Positions 21,153-30,781 are shown, numbered from the stretch's first letter. The stretch is DNA of 64,000 nucleotides from Acidaminobacter sp. JC074 (GCF_022496765.1 NZ_VANV01000005.1:124001-188000); one strand, 5' to 3'. The notes: generated by a model not told the origin, from the letters alone. A program made the numbers and translations.

Positions 21153-23804
21153 AGTATTTTCAATTAACATTTTACATAAGTAGGCAACTTCGTCATCATT
21201 TATCTGAATTTGATAAAAATCTTCCATGGCATTTAAGCAGGTTCTAATTTGAATGAACTCACGTGTATACTTCTCCTTAAAGGCCTCTAAATTATCAAAT
21301 GGAGTTGCCGGTTTTTCCTTTAACAATTTTTCTACTAAAAAGCTCATATGAAGTACAATACCTGTTTTAACATCATGAGCTATCTTTATCTGCAGTTCCA
21401 GTTCTACATCGAATAAGAAATTTCTTAAGAGGCCCATGAGCTTATCGATATTGGTTATGGTTATATGCTCTTTTAAAGACTGTACTATTTTGTAGTAGCT
21501 ATCTTCTTCTAAGACTATTTTTTCAATGCGGTCAAGCCCACTTCCAGAGAATATATCAACAGCAGACACAAAGGTAACGCCAGAAATATCAATGTCTATG
21601 GTACCTACTATGGCTAGTAGGCGGTATTCCTTTTGATAATCTTCTATTTTTTGAAGATATTCTTTCCTATTTAATATGTTTATAGATTCTACACGAACAT
21701 GTTCCAAGTAAGGTATTTTCTCTTGCAAGACCTTCTTTAGTTTTTCAGCCGCACCTTCACCTGTAAAACATGCTGTTAGTATAAGAGATTTCTGGTGGAG
21801 CTTCTTTTTTCTTTTCCGTCTGTTTCTTTGCTGCATTTCCCTACATGAGTTGAAGATCTCATTGATGTCTCTGCCTAAATCTGCCTTTCTGCAGGCTTCT
21901 AAAACAACTGGTGTACTCACCATATCAATGACTTTTATCATGACACCGGTCTCTTCATATATCATGTCTCCGAAGTTTAGCAAAGAACCCATATCAACCA
22001 AAAGCATAATACCATCATAAGCCTTCAGTTTGATGACTTCTGATTTCACAATTTCATACATGTCTTCAGCCTTCATACTTAAAGACATATCTAATCCCAG
22101 TACATTTTCAGCACTTACAAGCGATTTTGCAACTTGAACCATACTGGTAGCAGTAGACATACCATGGGTTACAACTAAAACATAAACGCCATTGTTGCTG
22201 CTTTTATTGAATTGATCCGATTCACTTGCCAAGAACATCGTTAAATAGCCAATTTCATCCAGTGGGACTTCTATTTCAAAAGTCTTATCGATGATCTTGG
22301 CAATCTCCATTGCAATGATAAACTCTTGATCGTACTGGACTCTTATGAGATTAAGTTTGGGATTAAAGATCCGCTTGCCACTCCTGATTCGTTCGATGCT
22401 CGAATGAAGATGTAACGACAAGCCAAATAAGATGCGCTCATCATAAATCCTATTCAGACGTTTGCCTGCAAAATCCAAGACCTTTTCTACCACATCTATA
22501 ATCGTTTCATCAACTATGCCTTTTAATTCATCCAGCTTTAAGTTGCCGATGTATTTCTTAAAATAGCTTTCTATATCAATATTGAGCAGTTGATTGATTT
22601 CGTCTTCACCCATGCCAGATGCTTTTAAGGCACTCACCTTTTCATCAATCATATTGTAAAAATAAGTTTCATCCTCTTGTGAAACATCATACTCAGGAGA
22701 TTCATCATAATAAAATCGTAGAATATCTCCCTTATGTTTCAAGAGGTTATCAATATCATCTCGGTATTCTTTTATTTTCATCATGCCTCTTTTAACATGA
22801 TGAGGTAAATCCATCTGGCTTATCAGAATATAAGATTCCTCTTGAGACTTGTAGTTTAAAAAGGCTTTGGCACAAGCCAACTGAATGTCACTTTTTAACT
22901 GACCGATGTTATTGGAACACTCATACAACAAGAAGGATATAAGTGATTGCTTGTTGATGTAGATGCTTTTATTGACTCTCTTGGATTCTTGATTGATAAA
23001 TACCTGAATCAATTGATATCTTTCCTCTAATAATCTTTCAGATAAAGGAGGAAGAAATATGGTCATAGGTATTCTTCTTGTGAAAGTCTTCAATAGATAG
23101 GAACCTGGATCTTCGGTTGTTGCTGCAATGATTTGTACATCCGCAGACAGTGTGGCCTCAGTTTCGCCTAGGGGTCTAAAAACCTTCTTATCAATGAATG
23201 TAAACAACATCTCTTGGCCTTCTGGTGAAAGGCGGTGGACCTCATCTAAAAACAAGATACCCCTATCAGCCTTTAAGAGAAGACCATCTTTATTTTGATC
23301 TGCACCAGTAAAGGCACCTTTTTTTACACCAAAAATCTGAGCTACTAGAAGCTGAGGATTGGATGCATAGTCAGCACAGTTAAAATGGATAAAAGGCGCT
23401 TTTTCTGGTATCATTTTTACTTCTTTAGCAAACTGATACATCTTTTCAGCAAACATGGATTTACCAACACCAGTCTCACCTAATAGGAGGGTGTGCAAGC
23501 CCCTAGGTGGATAGTATATGGCTGCTTTTGCCTGCTGAACAGGTATCATTAAAGACAATCCAGATCCTATAAGGCTACTGAAACTGTCACTTTCTTTTTT
23601 TTCAGTAAATGCTTTTGTTTTGAATAAAACTGGCCTACCACCGATTTTATCCACTTTCCCTTCTTCTACAAGAAGGTTTAAATAACGACTCACATTAGAT
23701 CGATCGGCATCAATCACATCACAAATATCATAGGCTGAAACACCATTATCAGCCTTTTTTTCTAACTCTTTTAATGTGTCATAAATTTGATCGATTCGTT
23801 TCAT
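21141..23804 (-). CDS. LevR-type sigma-54 activator with PRD and EII domains
   Basis: This 887-residue cytoplasmic regulator opens sigma-54 promoters in response to PTS phosphorylation. In order there are an N-terminal DNA-binding helix-turn-helix (1-60), an AAA+ ATPase (about 85-320), a first PRD (about 450-540), and a mannose-IIA-like domain with VTHGMSTATSMVQ (about 550-660). A IIB-like segment beginning LILTACFTGEGAAEKL and a second PRD then follow. The ATPase has Walker A GETGVGKS (109-116), the sigma-54 contact GAFTGA (163-168) and Walker B ILFLDE. I used the ATG at 23804 behind GGAGGT, not the upstream TTG. It lies between the two sigma-54 promoters it probably controls. Confidence 0.94.
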   Translation of the reverse strand: MKRIDQIYDTLKELEKKADNGVSAYDICDVIDADRSNVSRYLNLLVEEGKVDKIGGRPVLFKTKAFTEKKESDSFSSLIGSGLSLMIPVQQAKAAIYYPPRGLHTLLLGETGVGKSMFAEKMYQFAKEVKMIPEKAPFIHFNCADYASNPQLLVAQIFGVKKGAFTGADQNKDGLLLKADRGILFLDEVHRLSPEGQEMLFTFIDKKVFRPLGETEATLSADVQIIAATTEDPGSYLLKTFTRRIPMTIFLPPLSERLLEERYQLIQVFINQESKRVNKSIYINKQSLISFLLYECSNNIGQLKSDIQLACAKAFLNYKSQEESYILISQMDLPHHVKRGMMKIKEYRDDIDNLLKHKGDILRFYYDESPEYDVSQEDETYFYNMIDEKVSALKASGMGEDEINQLLNIDIESYFKKYIGNLKLDELKGIVDETIIDVVEKVLDFAGKRLNRIYDERILFGLSLHLHSSIERIRSGKRIFNPKLNLIRVQYDQEFIIAMEIAKIIDKTFEIEVPLDEIGYLTMFLASESDQFNKSSNNGVYVLVVTHGMSTATSMVQVAKSLVSAENVLGLDMSLSMKAEDMYEIVKSEVIKLKAYDGIMLLVDMGSLLNFGDMIYEETGVMIKVIDMVSTPVVLEACRKADLGRDINEIFNSCREMQQRNRRKRKKKLHQKSLILTACFTGEGAAEKLKKVLQEKIPYLEHVRVESINILNRKEYLQKIEDYQKEYRLLAIVGTIDIDISGVTFVSAVDIFSGSGLDRIEKIVLEEDSYYKIVQSLKEHITITNIDKLMGLLRNFLFDVELELQIKIAHDVKTGIVLHMSFLVEKLLKEKPATPFDNLEAFKEKYTREFIQIRTCLNAMEDFYQIQINDDEVAYLCKMLIENTSVQ

Positions 23805-23848
23805 CGTTACCTCCAAAGTATATAAGCTTATTCTTATAAAGCATTACA

Positions 23849-23868
23849 GGATGCAACAAGTTGCATCC
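23849..23868. terminator. Hairpin between IIC and the activator gene
   Basis: GGATGCAA/TTGCATCC with loop CAAG follows the IIC stop codon. The T-run is weak, so it may only partly stop transcription and let some IIC transcript continue into the activator gene. Confidence 0.5.
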
Positions 23869-23885
23869 TTAAAGTTTCATATAAT

Positions 23886-25142
23886 CTAAACTTCAACACC
23901 ATCTAATTTTTCTGCTATCAGCACAAATGGTAAATAGATAATAAATGCTACAGCCAAGTTAAAGAGTGCCAAAGCACCACCTGTAAATGAACCGCCTGTT
24001 GCCAAGTAACCTCCAAGAACCGGTGGTGTTGTCCATGGTACCATTACTGTTGTAAGTGGTACAAAACCAATCGCTGTTGCCGTAAATGCGATAATTGTTA
24101 AAACAACAGGTGCTATAATAAATGGTATAAAGAATACTGGACTTAAAACAATTGGCAAACCAAAGATAACTGGTTCGTTGATGTTGAAGATGCCAGGTGC
24201 TATACCTAATTTTGCGATATCTCTTAAATCTTTTCTTCTCTTTGAAGCCACGAATATGGCAGCCAATAAGGCGATTGTTGTTCCGGAACCACCCATATAA
24301 ACGAAAGCATCAAAGAATGGTTTAGTAACAATGAACTGACCTGTACCTGCAGCATTTGCTTCTAATGCCGGTAAATACAGTGATTGCATCAGTGGCTCTA
24401 AGATGTTTGAACCATGTAAACCAAAGAACCATAAGAAATGATTAAAGAATGCTACAGTAATTGCAGCCGGTAGTGTATTGGCCATACCAATTAAAGGTTT
24501 TTGGATTGTATTCATAACAAATTCCATGATATTTGAAATCTCAAATGCTTCTACCCAAATTACTTTGATAACTGAAACAGCAACAATTGTGATAAGTGAC
24601 GGCAATAAAGCTGCAAATGACTTAGCAACTGCAGGCGGTACCCCGTCTGGTAATTTAATAACCAACTTGTCGTTGCCGAATAATCTTGTAAAGAGCTCTG
24701 CTACAAATAAACCATTAAAGATTGATACAAATAATGAGTTTGTTCCTGCCCACGCATTTGGCAAGCCCCATCCTTCTTCCATACCTGGCATTAAAATAAT
24801 AAATGTCGCCAAACCAAGCAAACCAGTTGCCAGTTCGTTAGAACCTTTATTCTTTGCAAATGAATATGGTATAGTAAAGGCTACCAAGTATGACATGATC
24901 ATAAATGAACCTGTCCAAATGTTGCCATTTGTTGATCGAATGTAACCACCTACAGTCGTATCTAAGAACTTTGTCCATGCATCAACTGGAAAAACGTTGA
25001 TTAAAACTGCAAATGAACCTGCAATAATTAATGGCATAATCGCAATGAATCCATCTCTAATTGCTACAAGATGTTTTTGCGAACCAACCTTTGCAGCGAA
25101 TGGTACGAAATACTCTTCAAACCATTGTAATAAACCTTTCAT
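23886..25142 (-). CDS. PTS IIC membrane permease, lactose/cellobiose family
   Basis: This 418-residue membrane protein carries the sugar through the membrane while IIB phosphorylates it. It has about ten hydrophobic helices. The family features seen are FFNHFLWFFGLHGSN, the YMGGSGTTIALL stretch and the conserved FNINEPVIFGLPIV loop that contacts the sugar. IIB and IIA are separate proteins encoded in the next operon. The true start is the ATG at 25142 with GGGAGG; the longer frame begins near the sigma-54 transcription start. With the GH4 and MupG-like enzymes the substrate is probably a beta-linked disaccharide. Confidence 0.93.
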   Translation of the reverse strand: MKGLLQWFEEYFVPFAAKVGSQKHLVAIRDGFIAIMPLIIAGSFAVLINVFPVDAWTKFLDTTVGGYIRSTNGNIWTGSFMIMSYLVAFTIPYSFAKNKGSNELATGLLGLATFIILMPGMEEGWGLPNAWAGTNSLFVSIFNGLFVAELFTRLFGNDKLVIKLPDGVPPAVAKSFAALLPSLITIVAVSVIKVIWVEAFEISNIMEFVMNTIQKPLIGMANTLPAAITVAFFNHFLWFFGLHGSNILEPLMQSLYLPALEANAAGTGQFIVTKPFFDAFVYMGGSGTTIALLAAIFVASKRRKDLRDIAKLGIAPGIFNINEPVIFGLPIVLSPVFFIPFIIAPVVLTIIAFTATAIGFVPLTTVMVPWTTPPVLGGYLATGGSFTGGALALFNLAVAFIIYLPFVLIAEKLDGVEV

Positions 25143-25211
25143 GTAAACCTCCCTAAATAATATAATTGCACTTACGCACATTTAAAGCTGTATTGCTTCA
25201 TGTATAGTAAA

Positions 25212-25227
25212 AGCAAGAGGCGTGCCA
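25212..25227 (-). promoter_or_regulatory. Sigma-54 promoter of the IIC gene
   Basis: On the minus strand TGGCACGCCTCTTGCT is an almost perfect -24/-12 sequence, with GG and GC ten bases apart. It gives a leader of about 60 bases before the IIC ATG. Confidence 0.92.
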
Positions 25228-25283
25228 AAAGTATTTTTTGGCCAATATATCTTTCAATCTATTGAAATGACTTGATTGTCGTT

Positions 25284-25346
25284 TTTACACACAGTCTCTT
25301 ATAGTGTGTAAATACCCTTTCTTAGAGTGTGTAAGCATTACACACT
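25284..25346 (-). promoter_or_regulatory. Activator dyads upstream of the IIC promoter
   Basis: TTTACACAC (25284-25292) and GTGTGTAAA (25304-25312) form one inverted repeat. AGTGTGTAA (25326-25334) and TTACACACT (25338-25346) form another. They lie about 60-120 bp upstream of -24, the usual position of an enhancer for a LevR-type activator. Confidence 0.78.
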
Positions 25347-25351
25347 AAAAA

Positions 25352-25373
25352 AACATCATAATTAAATGATGTT
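25352..25373. terminator. Terminator of the DeoR-family gene
   Basis: AACATCAT/ATGATGTT with a six-base loop spans the stop codon of the leftward regulator gene. It is followed on that strand by a T-run. Confidence 0.7.
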
Positions 25374-26123
25374 CAATCCTAATTCATTAATTAAATTTTC
25401 TTCTTGTGGAGATAAGGGTCTTTCGCATATTAGGCAATCTAAATCGCTTAAGTTATAAAACTTGACTGTACCATGATAATCAAATTTTCGTGTTTCTGTT
25501 ACCAAGACCTTTAAACTAGACTGATTCAAAATGGTCGTTTTTGTAAGGCCAATATCTTTGGTGCTAGAATACAAAGTCTGATCATCTAACCTAACGCTCA
25601 TGCAAGAGATAAATGCCTTGTTAACATGGTAGTCCTTTATCAAGTCAATGGTTTCAATTCCAACAAAACCACCAATCCTTCGATTGTAGAGACCACCTAC
25701 TAATATACACCTGATGTCATTGTTGGCTTCTAGTATTCTTACAATTTCAAGCATGTTGGTGATGACAGTCAACTCCTTATGACTTTTTACCAAAACTTCT
25801 GCAATCATGGCACATGTGGATGATGCATCTAAGAATATTGAATCGCCGTTTTCTATAATGGATAATGCTTTTTCTGCTATAAGCATCTTATGATCCCTAT
25901 GGATGTTCATGCGGTAATTAACATTGGATGCATCAAATTTCTTTTTCTTACGTTCTGCCCCACCATAGATACGATCTATTAAATCCTTTTCCTCTAACTT
26001 TTTTAAATCTTTTCTAATCAGATCCTCTGTCACTTGAAACATTTCACTTAATGCTTTTACGTGTACCCGGCCCTGCTTATTCAGGATTTTAACAATCTCA
26101 TCTAGTCTTTCATTTGCTCTCAT
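25362..26123 (-). CDS. DeoR-family transcriptional regulator
   Basis: This 253-residue repressor-type protein has an N-terminal DeoR helix-turn-helix (about residues 5-60) including GRVHVKALSEMFQVTEDLIRKD and the RIYGGAE signature. A C-terminal sugar-phosphate-binding domain follows, with FLDASSTCAMIAEVL and the VLVTETRKFDYHG segment. It is divergent from the GH4 phospho-glycosidase gene with 201 bp between, and its promoter side faces away from the PTS operon. DeoR regulators usually respond to a phosphorylated sugar, here perhaps the product of the GH4 enzyme. The start has GAGG nearby. Confidence 0.9.
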   Translation of the reverse strand: MRANERLDEIVKILNKQGRVHVKALSEMFQVTEDLIRKDLKKLEEKDLIDRIYGGAERKKKKFDASNVNYRMNIHRDHKMLIAEKALSIIENGDSIFLDASSTCAMIAEVLVKSHKELTVITNMLEIVRILEANNDIRCILVGGLYNRRIGGFVGIETIDLIKDYHVNKAFISCMSVRLDDQTLYSSTKDIGLTKTTILNQSSLKVLVTETRKFDYHGTVKFYNLSDLDCLICERPLSPQEENLINELGLNII

Positions 26124-26324
26124 AAAATAACCTCACTTGTAGATATTATAACATACTTTCTTAACAAGACAGCCCATATTCTCTTACCTGTTCTTAGTAT
26201 AATTTTCATTTCTACCAAAGTTATTGAATTATTATCACTTGTTTTTATCAAATTAATCATATACAATTAGCACAATAAGAAATAAAATAAGAAAATCAAT
26301 AACGAAACAATAAAGGAGTCTTCT

Positions 26325-27614
26325 ATGAAAATTGCAATTATCGGTGGTGGATCCTCTTACACACCTGAAATTATCGAAGGATTCATTACCAGACACAAGG
26401 AGTTGCCCATCAAAGAAATTTGGCTAGTTGATATTGAATCGGGACAAGAAAAGCTGAATATTGTTGGCGGACTGGCTAAGCGAATGGTTGAAAAATCAGG
26501 CATCGACCTTAAAGTTCATTTGACTTTAGACCGAAAGTTGGCCCTTAAAAACTCAAATTTTGTCGTGACACAACTTAGAGTAGGTCAACTTGAAGCAAGA
26601 ATCAAAGATGAACGTATCCCACTTTCATACGGCATGTTGGGTCAAGAAACAAATGGTGTCGGTGGCTTCTCCAAAGCACTTAGAACCATCCCCGTAATAC
26701 TCGATATCTGTAGAGATATGGAAAGCTTGTGTCCTGATGCTTACCTTATTAACTTTACAAATCCAGCTGGCATCATTACTGAAACAGTGCTCAGACATAC
26801 AAATATTAAATGCATTGGTCTATGTAATGTCCCAGTCAATATGAGAAGAGCACTTGAAAAAATTATTGGATCCGATGACTTTCTCTTTCATGCAATAGGT
26901 CTAAACCACTATGTATGGGGACATGGTGTATACCACAAGGGGGAAAATATCATACAAAAGATTCTTCCAGACTTACTAAATGACAATGAGTTTAATCCAA
27001 AAAATATTGAGGATATTCCCTATATTACTGAGCAAATACTGGCAACCAATATGATGCCTTGCTACTATCACAAATACTATTACATGGAAAATGAAATGCT
27101 CCTACATGCACTTGATGACTATGAAAGAAATGGTACACGTGGTGAAGTCGTTAAGAAGGTGGAAGATGAACTTTTTACCATCTACAAGGATATGAACTTA
27201 AAGGACAAGCCTAAACAGCTTGAACTTCGAGGAGGGGCCTATTATTCAGATGCCGCTTGTGAACTGATCAACGCCATATACAACAATAAGAAGTCACATA
27301 TGGTTGTCAATGTACAAAATAAAAATACTTTACCTTTTTTACCATATGATGCAGTCATTGAAACAACATGTCTAATTACCGATACTGGCGCACATCCACT
27401 CAGTATTGACGACTTAAATGACGCCGCCAAAGGTGAACTACATATACTTAAATCATATGAACGTTTGACCATTGAAGCTGCAATCAAGGGTGACTATAAG
27501 ACTGCTCTTCAAGCACTGTCTATACACCCATTAACTAGAAGTGGGCATATTCTTAAAGATACACTCGACGACTTACTTGAAGCTCATAAAAAATATCTGC
27601 TACAATTTAAATAA
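26325..27614 (+). CDS. GH4 6-phospho-glycosidase (6-phospho-beta-glucosidase type)
   Basis: This 429-residue glycoside hydrolase family 4 enzyme cleaves phosphorylated disaccharides using NAD and a divalent metal by an unusual redox mechanism. The N-terminal Rossmann motif is IAIIGGGSSYTPE. Later come NFTNPAGIITE, the metal-binding cysteine region LCNVPVNM (about residues 167-174) and GLNHYVWG with a conserved histidine. GHs of this type act after PTS uptake, which fits the adjacent lactose/cellobiose-type system. AAAGGAG precedes the ATG. Which sugar is cleaved cannot be read from the sequence. A terminator follows. Confidence 0.92.
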   Translation: MKIAIIGGGSSYTPEIIEGFITRHKELPIKEIWLVDIESGQEKLNIVGGLAKRMVEKSGIDLKVHLTLDRKLALKNSNFVVTQLRVGQLEARIKDERIPLSYGMLGQETNGVGGFSKALRTIPVILDICRDMESLCPDAYLINFTNPAGIITETVLRHTNIKCIGLCNVPVNMRRALEKIIGSDDFLFHAIGLNHYVWGHGVYHKGENIIQKILPDLLNDNEFNPKNIEDIPYITEQILATNMMPCYYHKYYYMENEMLLHALDDYERNGTRGEVVKKVEDELFTIYKDMNLKDKPKQLELRGGAYYSDAACELINAIYNNKKSHMVVNVQNKNTLPFLPYDAVIETTCLITDTGAHPLSIDDLNDAAKGELHILKSYERLTIEAAIKGDYKTALQALSIHPLTRSGHILKDTLDDLLEAHKKYLLQFK

Positions 27615-27616
27615 GA

Positions 27617-27645
27617 CGTTAGCTTCTATGCTAACGCCTTTTTTT
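27617..27645 (+). terminator. Terminator of the GH4 gene
   Basis: CGTTAGC/GCTAACG with loop TTCTAT is followed by CCTTTTTTT. Confidence 0.85.
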
Positions 27646-28429
27646 AAATATCTTCGATTATAAAGTAATAATCCCACCAAACTTCTATTGCCTCATGAAG
27701 ATCATCCGCTCTATACAGGCGGTCTTTTCCTTTTGGAGAACCATCTTCATAACTTTCTCCCCAACAGTTAGAATCATATACTTCAAAATACAAAGTGCCA
27801 TCGATATAGGTAAAGCCTTTAACAATTAGAAAATGTCCACCATCGTAATCATAAAACTTACCAATATAGGAATCCTTGTCATCCTTTTCTTCAATATAAG
27901 TTGTATCGATGCAAAGAAGGATGATATGGCCTGCTTCTAGAGTAGAGATTAATTCCATAGCACCATCATACTCATCTACATCATAGGATATCGAATGCTT
28001 ATCGAAAAAATCTTTGATATCATCTGTATACCACCAACCGCCATATGATCTGAACTCACCTCTAGCCTCTTGTGCAGTAACTTCAAAATCCTCGTCCTGC
28101 CAAATGCCAGCCATGACAACAGAAGAAGGCCCGCAGTTGTTACCTGAATGTGTGCCTGTATTGCCTTGATCAACGTACCAATTATAAGGTCTGTCGTTGC
28201 TGATGCTGCTGTATTGTTCAGATTCCGATAGGTAAATCTTATTCTTTTCTAAGTCTCTTAGTATATCAATATTTAAGTCTTCTAATGAATCAACTGGAAT
28301 ATAAACTGATTGATTTTGAGTAATTGTCGGAATCTCTTTAAGATTAATGAAGACAGTTTCTTCTCCTGTCCCCTTAGAACTTGTGCATCCCACTAATAAA
28401 ATAAATATAAATAAGATATATTTTTTCAT
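27644..28429 (-). CDS. Lipoprotein with C39-like peptidase domain
   Basis: A 261-residue protein has a lipoprotein signal peptide ending LLVGC (C15 is the lipidated residue), so it should be anchored on the outer face of the membrane. The mature part resembles C39-like papain-fold peptidases. The probable catalytic cysteine is in HSGNNCGPSSVVMAG, the histidine is in GGHFLIVKGF, and the YDSN segment may supply the third residue. Such proteins may cleave peptides or act as non-transport proteases; the target is unknown. I chose the third in-frame start codon, the ATG at 28429, because it is well spaced from AGGAG. Confidence 0.82.
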   Translation of the reverse strand: MKKYILFIFILLVGCTSSKGTGEETVFINLKEIPTITQNQSVYIPVDSLEDLNIDILRDLEKNKIYLSESEQYSSISNDRPYNWYVDQGNTGTHSGNNCGPSSVVMAGIWQDEDFEVTAQEARGEFRSYGGWWYTDDIKDFFDKHSISYDVDEYDGAMELISTLEAGHIILLCIDTTYIEEKDDKDSYIGKFYDYDGGHFLIVKGFTYIDGTLYFEVYDSNCWGESYEDGSPKGKDRLYRADDLHEAIEVWWDYYFIIEDI

Positions 28430-28479
28430 AAGCATCACTCCTATTCTATTTATACCTATTTTTTGGAATTCTAAGCATT

Positions 28480-28503
28480 AAAAAAGATCCCGAAGGATCT
28501 TTT
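28480..28503. terminator. Bidirectional terminator
   Basis: AAAAAGATCC/GGATCTTTTT with loop CGAA. It ends the leftward lipoprotein transcript from 29498. Confidence 0.8.
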
Positions 28504-28505
28504 TA

Positions 28506-29498
28506 TTACATCATGTCGTTTAAGTTCATAATTTCTTCTGGAGCAACTTCTGGAAGTACAATTGACTCTACACCACCAATGTTAAAGTAGTCCATGAAAC
28601 CATTTAATTTAATGTTCATTGACTCTTCAGTTGTTGGATCAACAAAGTCTACATCTACCATCATTTCAGTTTTTACTGTTAAGTAATCTGCATTTGCATA
28701 AGTAACTACAGTTAACTCATTTACAGTAATTGCATCTAAAGCAGCTTTCATTTCAGCTCTAGCTTCTTCGTTGTTCATTTCTGCAATCGCTTCATTTAAT
28801 TGCTCTTCAGTCATGTTAGAGAAGAATAATTCTTTGGCTTCTGCATCTGACATAATAAATTCGATAAATGCGAACAATACATCTTCAGCACCATCAAGTT
28901 GAATATCAGCAGTTAACTTAACTGTTTCAACAACTTCTTCATTTACAGTGATTTCTACAGTTTCTTTTTCTTCTCTGATTTTTACTAAGTCATAAATTGA
29001 ATACTCAGTAGTTTCAGCAAATCTATCTAGGATAGCTTGTACTTTTTCTGGATCAGGTTGAGTTACTGGTGTACCAGTAGATTCTGCTAACTGATCTAAG
29101 TCAGCTGAAATATAAGCATAACCCATAAACTGTTGTAAAAGTGGTGCATGGATTAACATCTTCTTATCAGTCATGTAAATCTCACCACTGATTGTCATAC
29201 CTTGACCAGTATCAACAGTTAACGCCATCATCATGTTTTCAGCATCTTTCATGTCACCTGTAACTGTCATGCCCATAGGACCAGCAAATCCCATTTCTTC
29301 TAAGCCTGACATCTCAAGATTAAAGTCTGCTAAGAATGACGTGTTTGTCATTGTTTTACTAGCTTCCTGTACCTTCTCATAAACTTCTTGTGCAGTCATT
29401 TTCTCTGCTGCCTTGATACCATTTTCTTCGCCGCCACAGCCAACAAACATAGCCATAACTAATGCAAAGATCATTACTAATGATAATATTCTCTTCAT
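28506..29498 (-). CDS. Lipoprotein, DUF6612/LolA-like
   Basis: This 330-residue protein has a lipoprotein signal ending MFVGC (C21). It is followed by MTAQEVYEKVQEASKTM and a long beta-rich region typical of DUF6612-type Gram-positive lipoproteins, whose fold is LolA-like. It is very acidic and rich in methionine and glutamate. Members are thought to bind hydrophobic ligands on the cell surface, but this is not shown. AGGAGAGG precedes the ATG. Its neighbour is another lipoprotein, with no sign of an operon beyond that. Confidence 0.75.
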   Translation of the reverse strand: MKRILSLVMIFALVMAMFVGCGGEENGIKAAEKMTAQEVYEKVQEASKTMTNTSFLADFNLEMSGLEEMGFAGPMGMTVTGDMKDAENMMMALTVDTGQGMTISGEIYMTDKKMLIHAPLLQQFMGYAYISADLDQLAESTGTPVTQPDPEKVQAILDRFAETTEYSIYDLVKIREEKETVEITVNEEVVETVKLTADIQLDGAEDVLFAFIEFIMSDAEAKELFFSNMTEEQLNEAIAEMNNEEARAEMKAALDAITVNELTVVTYANADYLTVKTEMMVDVDFVDPTTEESMNIKLNGFMDYFNIGGVESIVLPEVAPEEIMNLNDMM

Positions 29499-29657
29499 AT
29501 TAACCTCTCCTTATTTTAAAGTCATTTTTTATGCTTAATTAGTATACTACATGGTTTTACTAAAGTATATAATCAAAACATTAAATATTTATGAACTTAC
29601 TAACACCTATATTCTATCACAATATGACTCAAATCACAGGTTTTTGCACTAAAAGGA

Positions 29658-29686
29658 AAGAATGTGACATCAATAGTCACATTCTT
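29658..29686. terminator. Terminator of hisC
   Basis: AAGAATGTGAC/GTCACATTCTT with a seven-base loop is followed by TTCCTTTT on the minus strand. Confidence 0.8.
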
Positions 29687-29689
29687 CTT

Positions 29690-30781
29690 TTATTTAGTAA
29701 TTTCATCTAAGGCCTTTATAAAAATTTCTGTTTGCTCAATGGTACCACTCGATACCCTGATATAATTTTCAAATCCCCATAAAAAACCAGGTCTGATAAT
29801 AACACCACGTTTTTGTAATTCTACATAGGCTTCTCTCGACGACTGATTGATATCAACGAAAATAAAATTGGCATGAGATTCAACATATTTCATATTGTGT
29901 TCATTAAAGTAAACCTTCATCATATCAAGTGACTGCTTATTTAATGCTACTGTATTTTCTATATGCTCATCATCATCTAAAGAAGCGATGGCTGCCATTT
30001 GTCCGATTCTATTGGCATTAAACACACCCTTTATCTTAGACATCTCTCTGATGATTTCTGGACTAGAGAAGCAATAGCCGATTCTCAATCCAGCAAGACC
30101 CGCCACTTTTGAGAAGGTCCTTAAGATAATTGTATTTTTTCTTTCCTTTAATATGTCCAGTCCGTTTAAGTAATCAGGATCATGAATGGCATATTCAAAA
30201 TAGGCTTCATCTAACATTAAAACAACTGATTCTGGCAGTCTAGATATAAAATCTACTAACTCAGCCTTAGGCATAATATTTCCTGTTGGATTGTTTGGAT
30301 TACAAATATAAACGATTTTAGTCTTTTCATTTAAATGTTCTTCAAAAGCTTTCAAATCGTGTTTAAAATCTTCTGTTAATGGCAAACTAATACACTTAGC
30401 ACCAATATGACTAGACATAATATCATAAAGGGCAAAAGACGGTGCACCAAATATAACTTCATCACCTTCATCCACAAAAGTGTGTGCGATAAGCTTCAGA
30501 ATCTGCTCGCCACCAGAACCTATTAAAACTTGATCCATAGAAATGCCATGTTTTTTTGCAAGCTTTTCTCTTAGTTCAAGTGCAGCCCCATCTGGATAGA
30601 TATGAATATTCTCTGCTTCACGTTTAATTGCCTCTATGGCTTTTTTGGATGGACCTAAAGGGTTTTCATTTGAAGCCAGTTTTACAATAGATGTTAATCC
30701 ATATTCTTTCATAACATCTTCAATTGGCTTTCCTGGTACATACTCCTTTAATCCTGCAAGTTCTTTCCTAAAAATACTCAT
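29690..30781 (-). CDS. hisC: Histidinol-phosphate aminotransferase
   Basis: This 363-residue class I/II PLP enzyme converts histidinol phosphate and 2-oxoglutarate in histidine synthesis; HisC-like enzymes may also use aromatic amino acids. It has KLASNENPLGPS near the N-terminus, the CNPNNPTGN motif, LDEAYFEY with the cofactor aspartate and the PLP lysine in RTFSKVAGLAGLRIGY. The RVSSG arginine is near the C-terminus. It is a single gene with its own terminator and no other histidine genes in the window, so an aromatic aminotransferase role is possible. GGGAGG precedes the ATG. Confidence 0.9.
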   Translation of the reverse strand: MSIFRKELAGLKEYVPGKPIEDVMKEYGLTSIVKLASNENPLGPSKKAIEAIKREAENIHIYPDGAALELREKLAKKHGISMDQVLIGSGGEQILKLIAHTFVDEGDEVIFGAPSFALYDIMSSHIGAKCISLPLTEDFKHDLKAFEEHLNEKTKIVYICNPNNPTGNIMPKAELVDFISRLPESVVLMLDEAYFEYAIHDPDYLNGLDILKERKNTIILRTFSKVAGLAGLRIGYCFSSPEIIREMSKIKGVFNANRIGQMAAIASLDDDEHIENTVALNKQSLDMMKVYFNEHNMKYVESHANFIFVDINQSSREAYVELQKRGVIIRPGFLWGFENYIRVSSGTIEQTEIFIKALDEITK

